Shown here one piece after another: positions 9,749-21,067 of a stretch of DNA of 64,000 nucleotides; the first letter of the stretch is position 1, and each line of letters starts with the position of its first letter. Under the pieces are notes generated by a model. That model worked only from the letters and a program-made list of their open reading frames with translations, did not search any database and was not told the DNA's origin. The DNA lies in contig PXYV01000002.1 of NCBI GenBank assembly GCA_003023745.1, positions 1-64,000 on the forward strand, in the 5' to 3' direction. The position numbers and the translations under genes are program-made. This stretch comes from Sulfobacillus acidophilus. GTDB taxonomy: Bacteria > Bacillota > Sulfobacillia > Sulfobacillales > Sulfobacillaceae.

Positions 9749-11669
9749 ATGGAGAGTAAGCGTTCGGGACGGCGCCTGGTGTTTATGTTCGCATTTATTG
9801 CTGCAGCCTTTCTGTTGATTGGGTGGCGGTTTTGGAACCTACAGATTGCCCATGGCAGTTATTATCATGGACTGGCGGAAAGTGATGAGTTGCGGGAGAT
9901 CCCGTTATCCGCACCCCGCGGCAAAATTGTGGTCGCTAATGGAGTGACGATTGCAACTTCACGACCGCAATGGACACTATACGATTTAAGTTCGACTGGA
10001 ACGTTGCCGCTTTCGGAGATACATCGCTTAGCACGATATCTGAATGAATCGTCCGCTTCGTTGCAACACACGATACAGTCGGCCCTAGCGGCCGATCCGG
10101 ACTACGATCCGATCGTATTGGATGGCGATGTCACGGCAGCGCAAATGACCCTCATCGACGAAAACCTCTATCGTCTTCCTCACATTAAAATTCAAGCGAT
10201 AGCCGAACGCTCCTATCCATATGGATCGATTATGGGCAATGTTATTGGCTATCTCGGACAACAGTCCGCGACAATCGAGGTTGGCATGGTTTGGTTTGGA
10301 GGAAGAATATAACCGCTATTTGACCGGAAACTCCGGTGGCGAGTACGCCGTGGTCAACCGGGAAGGCCAGCGCGTGAAAATCATCGGGCGACATGTGGCA
10401 ACACCTGGTGACACGATTCATTTAACCATTAATTGGAATTTGGAGAAAACCGCCTATGATGCACTGGGCTATGTCATGCATGCGATGCGCCATGCCAATC
10501 ACGAACTCACCGCATATGCGCCGACAGCCGATCAAGGCGGCGTCTTAGTCATGAATCCTAACAATGGCGACATTCTGGCGATTGCCAGTTTGCCAAGCTA
10601 CAACCCTAACAAGCTGGTACCGGGGAATCCCGACTGTTCCAGCTATTACGAGCACTTACTGCATGAGTCGGTAAGCCCGTTTCCGGTGGTGCCTGTGAGC
10701 TGGCCGTTTTCGCCGGGGTCGACGTTTAAGCCGATTATGGCGGTCACCGCCCTTATGTCGCACGTGATCACGCCTACAGAGAAAATCTACGACCCCGGCT
10801 ACTTCCCCCTCATTCCTAGTTTTCATAGTTGGGAATATCCCGATGCTTTCGGGTGGCTCAACATCGAACAAGCGATTGGACTATCCGACGACACGTTTTT
10901 CTACACTTTGGGGTACCGTATGGGTATTCACATCATGGATACGTGGATGAAGAAGTTCCTGCTGAATAAGCCGACGGGAATTGATCTTCACGGCGCGGTC
11001 ACTCCGCCCTTGCCGAGCCCGCAGGAACTGGAAAAGACTCAACACGTGCCCTGGACAACAGGTCAAAATCTCAATACGGTGGTAGGCCAGGGACTCGACA
11101 GTTTCACGATGGTTAGTTTAGCTCGGGCTGATGCCGCAATCGCTAACGGCGGCACGCTCTACGAACCGCACTTAGTGTCGGAAATTACTACAGCGAGTGG
11201 ACGGGTTGTCAAGAAATTTAAGCCTGTCGTGCAAGGGAGATTGGATGTGCCGCATTGGGTGATTCATACGGTACACGTGGGAATGGAGATGTCGGCGCAG
11301 GATCCTGATATTGCGCATACAGGAACCAGTGGCACGGGCTACGGTGCCATGGCAGGATTTCCGATCCCCGTAGCGACCAAGACCGGGACCGCGCAGGTGA
11401 CAGGCCGGGCTAATAATGCGGTGTTTTTGACTTATGGTCCGATGCCACACCCGAAAATTATCATTTTAGTGTACATCAAAGGCGGCAATTGGGGGGCTGA
11501 CTCGGGGTTTGTGGCCCGTGCGATTTACGATCAGTACTTTAAAGTTGACGACCCCTCGGCTCAAACGTTGTTTGATTACGTATACGGTGAGCCTTTTGCA
11601 TGGCCGTTTGGCTACCATGCCAAAACCGCGAGTGGGGGCTCTCTCGTGACCGGAACCACTCAATACTGA
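9749..11669 (+). pseudogene. Penicillin-binding protein / peptidoglycan D,D-transpeptidase split by a frameshift
   Basis: ORF 9749-10312 (TM + dimerisation domain) and ORF 10221-11669 (SPGSTFKP SxxK, SDDTFFY, KTGTAQ) join at about 10270-10300 in different frames. Confidence 0.75.
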
Positions 11670-11792
11670 TGCTAGGCGACGATCCGTACGGACGCCCGTC
11701 GGGATCAACGGTCAATTCCGCCTGGTGATACACGGGAAGCACCTACACCATTTTCTGATCAAAATCCAGGTCGCGCCGTAGCAGGTAATCGG

Positions 11793-12197
11793 TCATCCGA
11801 TGGGGGTACTGGTCATGCGCGGCGACGATCTTCGAAATCGTGCCTTGTTGGACGGTGCGGGCCCTGGAATCACCAGCCGCCTCCGCATGTTCGCGGACCT
11901 AGCGCGCCAGCAGCTTTGAACTGCAACTCGGGAGGAGCCCAGCCGACCTCGGTGGGTTTTGGCAGGCCCGGCCAATAATCCACGTCCGCGCTTCGGGCGT
12001 GATATGCCGGGGCCGCCCTCAGCATAGGCCAACAGCATCTGGGCCCGCCAGGCCCGGGTGTGTTTGGCGGTGCGGCTGCGAGCCGGATGGGTCAGGACGC
12101 TGCGGTCCGCCTCATTGAGAACCAACGCGGGCAGCCGTTGGGTATTAGCCATAAAGACAACCTCCTCCCGCGGTGCGCCGCTGCGTTCGCAATTCAC
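11793..12197 (-). mobile_element. Degenerate IS630-family transposase remnant (copy A)
   Basis: VLNEADRSVLTHPARSRTAKHTRAWRAQMLLAYAEGG resembles IS630 N-terminus; 12024-12151 is similar to 17333-17460. Confidence 0.65.
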
Positions 12198-12457
12198 CGC
12201 TGCAGCTCACACTTCAGCAACAGAAACTGGAACGATCGGCGATTTTTTGATCATCTCGATCCGCTTAGAATGATCACCCGGCAGTCCGATTAACCAGCTC
12301 ACGGAAGGTCCGTCCCCCATCTCGAAAAGGTGCCCGCACAGCGCGCTCATAGATTGCTACGTCGGATCAAGGATGGTCACATCGAGCACCTGTGTCGGCC
12401 GCGCATCCGAAATGCCGCACCTTGGCCCGGCATTATCCCAGGCCCAAACTGTTAAGG

Positions 12458-13771
12458 TTACAACCGGCCGTCCGCTGTCGCGGCCCACACTGGCCCGTTA
12501 GGAAACTGATACTGTTCCAGCGAACGCAGCACGAGGTCAGCACTATATCCAGGAACTTCGGGTACTTGATAATGGCCGTTGGTGACCACTGCCGGATTAA
12601 CGAAATGCTCATGCAAATGATCGACGTACTCGAGAGTCCGGTTCTCCAGTGACGCGCTAATCCCTATAAAGTCAAACATCGCCAAGTGCTGCACATATTC
12701 GGGCAGGCCAACGCCACCCGCGTGCGGGCACACGGGCACCTTGGCCTTGGCCGCCATAAGCATCACCGCCAAGACCTCATTGACGCCCGCTAATCGGCAC
12801 GCGTCCACCTGGCAGAACTGAATGGCGTGTAATTGCAGTAACTCCTTAAACACGATGCGATTTTGGCAATGCTCCCCACCCGCTAATGCAACGGGTGCGA
12901 CTTGTCCGGCAATAGTCTGATAACCGAGCACATCATCCGGACTAGTAGGTTCTTCCATCCACCATGGATCAAAAGGCTTGAAACGACGGATGGCCGAAAT
13001 CGCTTCTTGAACATCCCATACCTGGTTGGCATCCAGCATCAGACGTCGGTCGGGACCAATTTCCTTACGCACCAAGGCAACCCGTCGTACGTCCTCTTCA
13101 ATATCTCCGCCCACCTTGACCTTAAAGTGCGTCCATCCTTGGGCAATACCCGCTCGCACCAGCTGCTGAATTTGCGCATCGGAGTAGCCGTACCAGCCTG
13201 CGGACGTCGTATAGGCCGGGTATCCCGTCGCCAACAATTCACGTTCCCGTTGCGACCGCGTCGATGCTTGCTGTTGTAACAACTCAGTTGCCTCGTCTGG
13301 CGTAAGATAGTCCGTGATATAGCGAAAATCGATCGCCGAGACCAGCTCGCTCGGGGACATATCCGTCAGCAACTTCCATAACGGCTTTTTTTCTATCTTG
13401 GCATATAAGTCCCACACCGCATTAATGATGGCCGCCGCCGAGAGGTGAATCACCCCTTTTTCCGGCCCGAGCCAACGGAGTTGACTGTCGTTCGTCAACG
13501 ACCGCGTAAAATCTTTCATGTTGTGGATGAGGTCCTGCACTTGCTGACCAACTACGAGCGACTTATAAGACAATATCCCCGCCACACATAATTCGTTGCC
13601 CCGTCCAATTGTAAACGTAAATCCATGGCCGGCTAAACCCAATGGGTCGTCAGTGCGTAAGACCACATAGGCCAAGGAATAATCTGGATCTTTATTCATC
13701 GCATCCGATCCAGCCCAATTCCGTGATGTAGGGAAACGCACATCGTAAACTTCCAAATCAATTATTCGCAC
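12458..13771 (-). CDS. L-fuconate dehydratase / enolase superfamily (mandelate racemase subgroup)
   Basis: IIDLEVYDVRFPTSRNWAGSDAMNKDPDYSLAYVVLRTDDPLGLAGHGFTFTIGRGN, characteristic of FucD-type enzymes; GTG start with aggagga RBS. Confidence 0.82.
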   Translation of the reverse strand: MRIIDLEVYDVRFPTSRNWAGSDAMNKDPDYSLAYVVLRTDDPLGLAGHGFTFTIGRGNELCVAGILSYKSLVVGQQVQDLIHNMKDFTRSLTNDSQLRWLGPEKGVIHLSAAAIINAVWDLYAKIEKKPLWKLLTDMSPSELVSAIDFRYITDYLTPDEATELLQQQASTRSQRERELLATGYPAYTTSAGWYGYSDAQIQQLVRAGIAQGWTHFKVKVGGDIEEDVRRVALVRKEIGPDRRLMLDANQVWDVQEAISAIRRFKPFDPWWMEEPTSPDDVLGYQTIAGQVAPVALAGGEHCQNRIVFKELLQLHAIQFCQVDACRLAGVNEVLAVMLMAAKAKVPVCPHAGGVGLPEYVQHLAMFDFIGISASLENRTLEYVDHLHEHFVNPAVVTNGHYQVPEVPGYSADLVLRSLEQYQFPNGPVWAATADGRL

Positions 13772-14169
13772 GTCTGTCCTCCTGACCCTAGCGCTAATCA
13801 CGGTTCGTCCCCAGGCAACCGGCCGCTTCAGGGTGAAATTCTTAAATCACCTCGCGACATTCTTCCATTAACCGTATTCACAATCGACCGCTTGACGCAA
13901 TAGATGTTGCCCTAAAGCTCTCTTGGTTTCGGGCCCCGATCCCGCAGCTGGTGCAAGTCGACGCATTCCGCCCGGCCCGTCTGCGATGTGATAGCGACGG
14001 TGATTGGTCAGCGTATGCACAAAACCCAGCGTCCCTGGCGTTTCCAGTGCCGGGATTCCCTTCGAAACTTGTCCCAAGCATCTTCCAAGCGTTGTCGCTT
14101 CTAACAAACGGTTCATTTATCAATCACCGATGCGGATTATACCGCGCTCTTAGACACACCGGCGATGTG

Positions 14170-15492
14170 TCATAAGCCAGGTGGCATTGCCGCATCGGAC
14201 GTTCGCCGGAATGTGACCGACTGTGCTTTTCCGTTCCACCAAACCTGCGTCTTCGGCGCATGTGAGGCGGCCACAATCATTCCACGGGAGAGTACCCATC
14301 GCGGACGGGGCAACACGCGAATGAGATCAACCGTGGATGGTTCCTCGAAAACGACGATATTCGCCGGTTGGCCCTCTGCAATGCCGTAATTGGGCAATCC
14401 CATCACCCGTGCCGCCGCCGTGGTAATGCTATCCCAAACCCAAGGCAATTCCTCACTACCCGTCAATTGTCCGATATGCGCCAGCATGGACGCCACAAAG
14501 AGTTGGCTAGCGGATCCCAACGGGTACCAGGGGTCGATAATAGAGTCATGCCCAGCCGCCACTGTCACCCCGGCCTGCAACAACTCCTTGACCCGAGTCA
14601 TCCCGCGGCGCTTAGGATAGGTGTCAAATCTGCCCTGAAGTACGATATTATCGAGCGGATTGGCGACGATGTGAACATGTGCCTGAGCCAACATACGTAC
14701 AATCTTGAAGGCATAGACATCACTATACGACCCTAGGGCTGTTGTGTGGCTGGCGGCTACCCGCCCAGCCAATGTCGACTGGCGTGTCAGATTGGCTACC
14801 GTCTCCAAGAACCGTGAATGGTCATCATCGGTCTCATCACAATGAATGTCAATCCCTTTACCGTATTGCTGAGCCAATCGAAAAACTAGCTCCACGTCGC
14901 GAATACCATCCTCGCGCGTCCATTCATAATGGGGAATGCCTCCGACTACGTCTGCACCCAACCGCAAGGATTCTTCGAGTAACTCGGGGCCATCGGGAAA
15001 ACAATAAATCCCATCTTGCGGAAAAGCCACGATCTGAAGAGTTACCCAGTCTTTAATGTGTTCGCGAACTTCAATTAATGCTTTAAGAGCCGTTAGGTCA
15101 GGGTCGCAAATGTCCACGTGGGTGCGTATCGCCAACACTCCTTGACCCACATGCCACCGAATCGCCTCCTCAGCCCGTTTTATCACGTCGGCTTGGGTGA
15201 GGTACGGCTTGCGTTCACTCCACCGTTGAATGCCTTCCAATAGGGTGCCACTCCGGTTTGGCGCGGGAAAGCCTTCGGTCAACACCGCGTCTAGATGGAT
15301 GTGCGGATCGACTAAGGGCGGGGTCACACGACCTCCTTCGGCATCTAAGACGAGACCCTGTGGCGCCATTGCCGGCGCAATCCCCGCGATGGTGCCTTGG
15401 TTAATGAAAATATCAACGGGCTCTTCGCCGTCTCGCAATCGGGCATGTTGAATCGTCATCGGCTGTTGGGACCCACTGATGGGGATCTGCAT
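14170..15492 (-). CDS. codA: Cytosine deaminase-like amidohydrolase
   Basis: PHIHLDAVLTEG, RTHVDICDPDLTALKAL, DIHCDETDDDHSRFLET, AGHDSIIDPWYPLG; adjacent to NCS1 permease. Confidence 0.85.
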   Translation of the reverse strand: MQIPISGSQQPMTIQHARLRDGEEPVDIFINQGTIAGIAPAMAPQGLVLDAEGGRVTPPLVDPHIHLDAVLTEGFPAPNRSGTLLEGIQRWSERKPYLTQADVIKRAEEAIRWHVGQGVLAIRTHVDICDPDLTALKALIEVREHIKDWVTLQIVAFPQDGIYCFPDGPELLEESLRLGADVVGGIPHYEWTREDGIRDVELVFRLAQQYGKGIDIHCDETDDDHSRFLETVANLTRQSTLAGRVAASHTTALGSYSDVYAFKIVRMLAQAHVHIVANPLDNIVLQGRFDTYPKRRGMTRVKELLQAGVTVAAGHDSIIDPWYPLGSASQLFVASMLAHIGQLTGSEELPWVWDSITTAAARVMGLPNYGIAEGQPANIVVFEEPSTVDLIRVLPRPRWVLSRGMIVAASHAPKTQVWWNGKAQSVTFRRTSDAAMPPGL

Positions 15493-15493
15493 C

Positions 15494-16936
15494 TTATGCC
15501 TCACTTTCCTGGTCAGCGCTAATGTGTGTGTGAAGTGCTGATGCTCTCATCGCCCGCTGCCTCCACGGAATGTAAATGGCTAGGCTCACGACCGACCCCG
15601 CAATCAAGCTGAAGTCTCCACCCCCTACCCAACGGGTTAGAGGTCCCACAAACAAGGGATAGTCATTGACGAACAATAAGGCGGCGACGATCCCCGCCAC
15701 AAACGCCACAAAGGCTTTCCAATTTGTCCCGTTTTTGTACCAGTATCGACCTGATGAATTGAACAAATCATGAGGAATGTACGGCCCCTTATCCAAGAAA
15801 TAGTCAGCCACATAAATGGCAGTCCAAGGCGTTACCCAAACAATCATGAGTCCCAAGAAAGTCTCAAATCCCGATACGAAATTATAAATATACAACGCAA
15901 ATAGCCCCATCAGCGCGACTAACACCATGTCAACGATAACCGTCTTATGGCGTTCCAGCGTAATCCCCAAAGACTGCAAGGCAAGGCCTGAAGTGTAAGC
16001 ATTTAGCACATTGGCTGAAAACAATCCAATCATAATAATGAGCGCAAACGGAATTAAGAAACTGGCCGGCAAGGCCTTGGGCAAGTCGTTGACAGGGTCT
16101 GCCAGGCGAAAGCTTAATGACAGCATAACACCCACGGCAATCACGACGTTAGAGACGATTGCGAACCCCCAAAATACATTGCGAAAGAGTTGACTAGAGT
16201 TTGTGTCAGTGGGCAGATAGCGCGAGTATTCGGCTGAGAAATTGGCCCAACCGTACGGAGCGGATGAGACTAACAGCATAAGAGCAATAAGCCACGACCC
16301 GACGACATTCGTGCCAGCCAATGGTGCCACATGCTGAGAAAATCCAAATCGGAACAGGTCTCCGCGTACGATGAGTAAAATGATCATGACGGAAAATCCA
16401 ATGGTCAACAGCGCCGACGTGTAACGCTGCAAATGCAAGATCGTGGCGTGGCCGAGCAGCGACCACAACAACGTGCCACCAATCATAACGGCCAGCGCGA
16501 TGGCACTCAGCACATCGAAAGGCAGGGCATGTGCAAAAATTTTATTGACTACTACCACTAAAACAAGTACGCCTAGTACCGTATTTACGCCTTCCCATCC
16601 CACCGCCTCAATCCAGGTCAAAATGGTCGGAAGCCAGTTGCCACGTATGCCAAACACCGCACGACTGGTCGTCATCGTCGACGACCCATAGCGCGGACCA
16701 TATAGGCTGGTCAGTGCAAATACCACAACAAATAAGTCCATCACCACAATTGCCAAAACGCACTGCCAAAAGTTCAGTCCGAGAAAGGGCAGGAGTCCGC
16801 CAATAATTAAATTCCCCATCGCAAAGTTGGCTGCTGCCCACGTATAGAATAGTTGCCGAGGATGTCCACTCCGGTCAGCCTCGCCAACAATATCAATTCC
16901 TCGTTTTTCGATTCGAAATACCTGGTTATCCGGCAT
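15494..16936 (-). CDS. codB: NCS1-family nucleobase:cation symporter (cytosine permease-like)
   Basis: 12-TM-like hydrophobic profile, adjacent and co-directional with codA-like gene; ATG 16936 preceded by aaaggagagg. Confidence 0.85.
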   Translation of the reverse strand: MPDNQVFRIEKRGIDIVGEADRSGHPRQLFYTWAAANFAMGNLIIGGLLPFLGLNFWQCVLAIVVMDLFVVVFALTSLYGPRYGSSTMTTSRAVFGIRGNWLPTILTWIEAVGWEGVNTVLGVLVLVVVVNKIFAHALPFDVLSAIALAVMIGGTLLWSLLGHATILHLQRYTSALLTIGFSVMIILLIVRGDLFRFGFSQHVAPLAGTNVVGSWLIALMLLVSSAPYGWANFSAEYSRYLPTDTNSSQLFRNVFWGFAIVSNVVIAVGVMLSLSFRLADPVNDLPKALPASFLIPFALIIMIGLFSANVLNAYTSGLALQSLGITLERHKTVIVDMVLVALMGLFALYIYNFVSGFETFLGLMIVWVTPWTAIYVADYFLDKGPYIPHDLFNSSGRYWYKNGTNWKAFVAFVAGIVAALLFVNDYPLFVGPLTRWVGGGDFSLIAGSVVSLAIYIPWRQRAMRASALHTHISADQESEA

Positions 16937-17052
16937 ATGACCTCTCCTTTCAGACAAACACCTTGAGCCCCCATCTTTTCCGTACGTTCGGTACCATTAT
17001 CCATGCGTGCCAAAATCTCCTTTAGACAAACCGGATCATTTACCAGACTATT

Positions 17053-17460
17053 TTATACATATTGACTGGCAGGATGTTGTCCAATCTTCATGTGTCCATC
17101 AATATAAATAATAGTGCGCTTTCCGATGCCTGAAAGATAAATCAAGACTACCTGAATTTTGACGTCTGCCGGATATTTCGGGTCCAGCGTCGCGAGGAAT
17201 TCGACGAATTCGGCGCTCCGGTGCCGAGGCCGGACCAGCCCGACGATTTCGCCCGACTCCAGGGCGATCCCGGCCAAGAGGCTGAGCGTACCCACCTGGC
17301 GTCGCACGGCATTTTGGCCACTGGCAACTGAAATAGGCCAACAGCACCTAGGCCCGCAGGACCCGGGTATGTTTGGCCGCGCGGGTGCGAGCCAGCTGGG
17401 TCAGGGTGCCGCGGTCCGCCGCGTTGAGCACCAACGCGGGCAGCCGTCAAACATTAGCCA
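17053..17460 (-). mobile_element. Degenerate IS630-family transposase remnant (copy B)
   Basis: GTLSLLAGIALESGEIVGLVRPRHRSAEFVEFLATLDPKYPADVKIQVV matches IS630 DDE core; N-terminal part similar to copy A. Confidence 0.7.
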
Positions 17461-17909
17461 AGGAGCCAACGGCCTCCCGGGGTTTTCTGAACGATACCGC
17501 ATTCTTTCTATTGTGTCGCGAATCAAGAAATGCGTCTACTAGTGGGCGTGTGGATCTCTGAGCCTAAACTGCGTTCGTCCCACAAAGGATCTTTTCGAGT
17601 AAAAATCCGGCATGGACTTGCTGGGCTTAATTCCCCTCCAGTCGATGAGCAGATGGATTGACGGACGTCAGCGGAGCGGATGGACGTTCGTTTGGGCGCT
17701 TGAGTGCCGTCGCCAGCGTCTCGAGAACTTTGACAAAGCGAAAACATTCCTGCTTATTTAAGGGCGCAGTACAATAGGGCTGATAGTTTCTGTGCCGGAC
17801 GCCAGGGCGGGTACGCGCGATAGGCCATTGCGTGTGTGGCCGGCCAACCTGTGGAAAGCATTGTGGATTGCGTTAGGCGGTGCAACCTGTCAGAACAAGG
17901 GGGCGTACC

Positions 17910-19271
17910 ATGACTGATTTTGAATTTCCGCCAAGCTTTATATTTGGGGTGGCTACGGCAGCGTATCAGATTGAAGGGGCGGTCGGCGAGGACGGGAGAA
18001 CTCCATCTCATTGGGATACCTTTTCGCATCAACGAGGAAATACATATCAAGGGGATACGGGAGACGTCGCATGCGATCATTACCACCGCTATGCGTCCGA
18101 CGTGGGCCTTATGGCGGATTTGGGAGTTGACGCCTACCGCTTTTCCATTTCCTGGCCCCGGATCATTCCAGAGGCTAACGGGCAAATTAATCAACGGGGT
18201 CTCGATTTCTATCGCCGACTTTTGGACGAATTGGAACAACACCACATTCAACCGGCTGTGACACTATATCATTGGGATTTGCCGCAGTGGCTAGCGGACC
18301 GTGGAGGATGGATTAATCGCGATGTGGCCAAGTACTTTACTGATTATGCGGTCGCCGTCTTCCGTGCGTTGGGTGACCGGGTCCCGACTTGGATTACGCA
18401 TAACGAGCCCTGGTGCAGCGCGTTTCTCGGATATGGCGAGGGGGAACACGCGCCAGGTCACCGCGACTGGCGTGAAGCCATCATTGCTTCTCATCACCTC
18501 TTGTTGTCACACGGGTGGGCCGTAGAGGCTTTTCGTGCGTTGGCACAGTCAGGACAGATTGGCATCACGCTTAATTTAACGGTCGTCGATGCGGCCACAG
18601 ATGTCGAGGAAGATGCACAGGCGGCCCGCCGCAGTGATGGGTATTCCAACCGGTGGTTTTTAGACCCGATTTTCCGCGCTCATTATCCGCAGGACATGGT
18701 CGACCTCTTTAGCCGCTACGTGTCCTGGGAGGAACTTGTCCAACCGCCCGACCTGACCACGATTGCGGTCCCGATCGATTTCTTGGGCGTGAACTATTAT
18801 ACACGGTCGGTTGTTTATGACGATCCTGACGATAGCTGGTTACGGGTTGGACATCGTCGCGCACCATCCGGACAGATGACCGAAATGGGATGGGAAGTGC
18901 ATCCTGACTCACTGTATCGGTTGCTGCGGCGTTTGCAGCAGGATTACACGACGTTACCACTATACATTACGGAAAATGGAGCTGCTTTTGCTGACGAGCT
19001 CACTGACGACGATCAGGTGCATGATGGACAGCGCGTGGAATTTCTGGAGCGTCATTTTGAGGCGGCGCATCGCTTTGTGGCGGAGGGCGGCAATCTAAAA
19101 GGCTATTATGTGTGGTCACTTATGGACAATTTCGAATGGGCGTTCGGGTACTCCAAGCGCTTTGGCCTCATTTATGTCGACTTTGCGACGCAACGGCGCA
19201 TTTGGAAAGAGAGTGCCCGCTGGTATCAAAATTTTATCAAAAAGCGCCGTAACACCTCATCGTCGAACTAA
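17910..19271 (+). CDS. GH1 family beta-glucosidase
   Basis: FIFGVATAAYQIEGA, WITHNEPWCSAFLGY (acid/base), YITENGAAF (nucleophile), YYVWSLMDNFEWAFGY. Confidence 0.95.
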   Translation: MTDFEFPPSFIFGVATAAYQIEGAVGEDGRTPSHWDTFSHQRGNTYQGDTGDVACDHYHRYASDVGLMADLGVDAYRFSISWPRIIPEANGQINQRGLDFYRRLLDELEQHHIQPAVTLYHWDLPQWLADRGGWINRDVAKYFTDYAVAVFRALGDRVPTWITHNEPWCSAFLGYGEGEHAPGHRDWREAIIASHHLLLSHGWAVEAFRALAQSGQIGITLNLTVVDAATDVEEDAQAARRSDGYSNRWFLDPIFRAHYPQDMVDLFSRYVSWEELVQPPDLTTIAVPIDFLGVNYYTRSVVYDDPDDSWLRVGHRRAPSGQMTEMGWEVHPDSLYRLLRRLQQDYTTLPLYITENGAAFADELTDDDQVHDGQRVEFLERHFEAAHRFVAEGGNLKGYYVWSLMDNFEWAFGYSKRFGLIYVDFATQRRIWKESARWYQNFIKKRRNTSSSN

Positions 19272-20219
19272 CCCTTGCCAAATTCGGACGTGAAGCGCCG
19301 GCGTTCACGCCTGGGGAAGATTAGTCCGTTGGTCCGTCAGAGGCAACTCCCTGGTTGGTTATGGAAAGAGGTGGTGGATTATCCGTGGGTTAAAGACATA
19401 ACGGTATGGCGGCGATCCCACCGCAGAGCAGGCAGCTTTCCTGAATCGCGGTTCGGGATGTGCGGCATGCCTGCGTTCGGCTTAGCCGTACCGATTCAGG
19501 CGCATCACCCCCAAGTCCAGGGGATCACCCGCTTTCAGTTGGACAAACGTCTCACGGGTCTTAAGCAGCAATGGGCGTGGCGGCACGATGTCGCTTCACC
19601 ACCCTAGTTGTGGGCTATCTCGATCCGACAAAAGCGCATGATCAACACGAACCGTCCCGTCCGCAGGCGGACAACGCGAGCCTAAACACACCCCCATCGT
19701 CTTCGACTCGTAGCCCAGGTGAGACAATTTCTTGCATGGAATGCCTCCCGATGACGCATATCGCGTGTCGGTGACCTGATTTCGTCCGCGAGCACGGCTC
19801 AAGTGGAGGTCGGCGCATGCGCCGTAAACATGACTAATGGCTGTTGGCATCAGGTCTTGACTGCGCTTCGGAGCAAGCAACCATGAATAACAGGTGCCGG
19901 TACTATCCTTCTCGCCACTGTCTGAGCGAACTAGGGGGTGGATCATGATGCTGGATTCGAATCGGATCCAAATCGTCGCGCATGGCGTCCAGTGCTTTGA
20001 TTTGCGCAGAATACGCGGACCGTTACGCGCGATTAAACCGTAAGATATCGGGTGGAACCGATGCCCTACCTGTTGCACCTGTTTTCCGGAAGTGCTGCGA
20101 GGTGTCCTGAATTTAGGTGTGTCATTTGCTATGATGAAGACATCAGCCTTGCACCGGATGAATGCGATTGCGATGGGTGACGCGACGGATGGGACAATGG
20201 GATAGGAGTGATGGGGCCC

Positions 20220-20363
20220 ATGTGGGGCAGGGTGAAAAAGTGCTTTGTGTGTCAAAAGAAAGCGATCGACCCTCGGCGATACGTATCGGACAACGGCGAC
20301 GTGGTGGTCGTCTGCGCCCAGTGCGTCGAATATGCGGAACGGCGGGCCTTTCGCAAGGTCTGA
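20220..20363 (+). CDS. Small (47 aa) zinc-ribbon-like protein
   Basis: Manual translation MWGRVKKCFVCQKKAIDPRRYVSDNGDVVVVCAQCVEYAERRAFRKV; CxxC-x20-CxxC; aggag about 11 nt upstream; below ORF-track length cutoff. Confidence 0.55.
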   Translation: MWGRVKKCFVCQKKAIDPRRYVSDNGDVVVVCAQCVEYAERRAFRKV

Positions 20364-21067
20364 TGTGACTCGGACAGCGGTGAATTTGGACCAAGACTCC
20401 GTCTTGCTAGCCATAAGGAAAACGATGTCAGCGTTGCCGATTTCTCGAGCCTGTCAGGTGGCGTCCTGGTCGGGCGGCACGACTATAGAACGGAGACCTT
20501 CCTTACGACGGCAGACTGTCGCACGGGGTGAATAAGGGTGGTCATCGGCGGCAGAAAGCCGCGGGCGCGGGGGCGCCCTCTTTCGATGTATCCGGACGAC
20601 CGAGATGCGGCGGGTCCAAGGGTCGTGGCAAAACGACCGAAGTGGTGCGTAGTGCGGGCTCGATGGGGTTTATATCGCGGGCCAACGTCTCGCCGCCTCA
20701 GGTGGTGGGCGTGAACGATTGCGCTGCTTTGGCTGTGACGCGCAAGACGCTGCGTGTACCGTTCGAGAACGGTTGTGGCGCGTTATCGTAGGGGGACCCT
20801 GCTCCGCCGCAAGACGGTCCGTGAAATACCCGGACCATCCGGCTAGCGAGCGGTGAGTCATGGGAGCGAGCCATCAAATTTTGGGGACATTTTGAATAGG
20901 TCGAGAGCATAGGCTGGACCACGCAGACACCCAGTTAGTGTCGGCCCTGTATACCTAGAGGTGCACGCCGGGCCGGGCAGATCCCCGATACTCTCCAACG
21001 GTGTTTGTGATTAGGCCTGGCCCGGTTGATATGCGAAAGACTCGGGAAATTTTTAATCACAGGGTTA

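Noticed and set aside
19596-20414. 272-aa minus-strand ORF
   Set aside because: Mostly without family signature and antisense to the zinc-ribbon ORF; only a central part resembles transposase debris.
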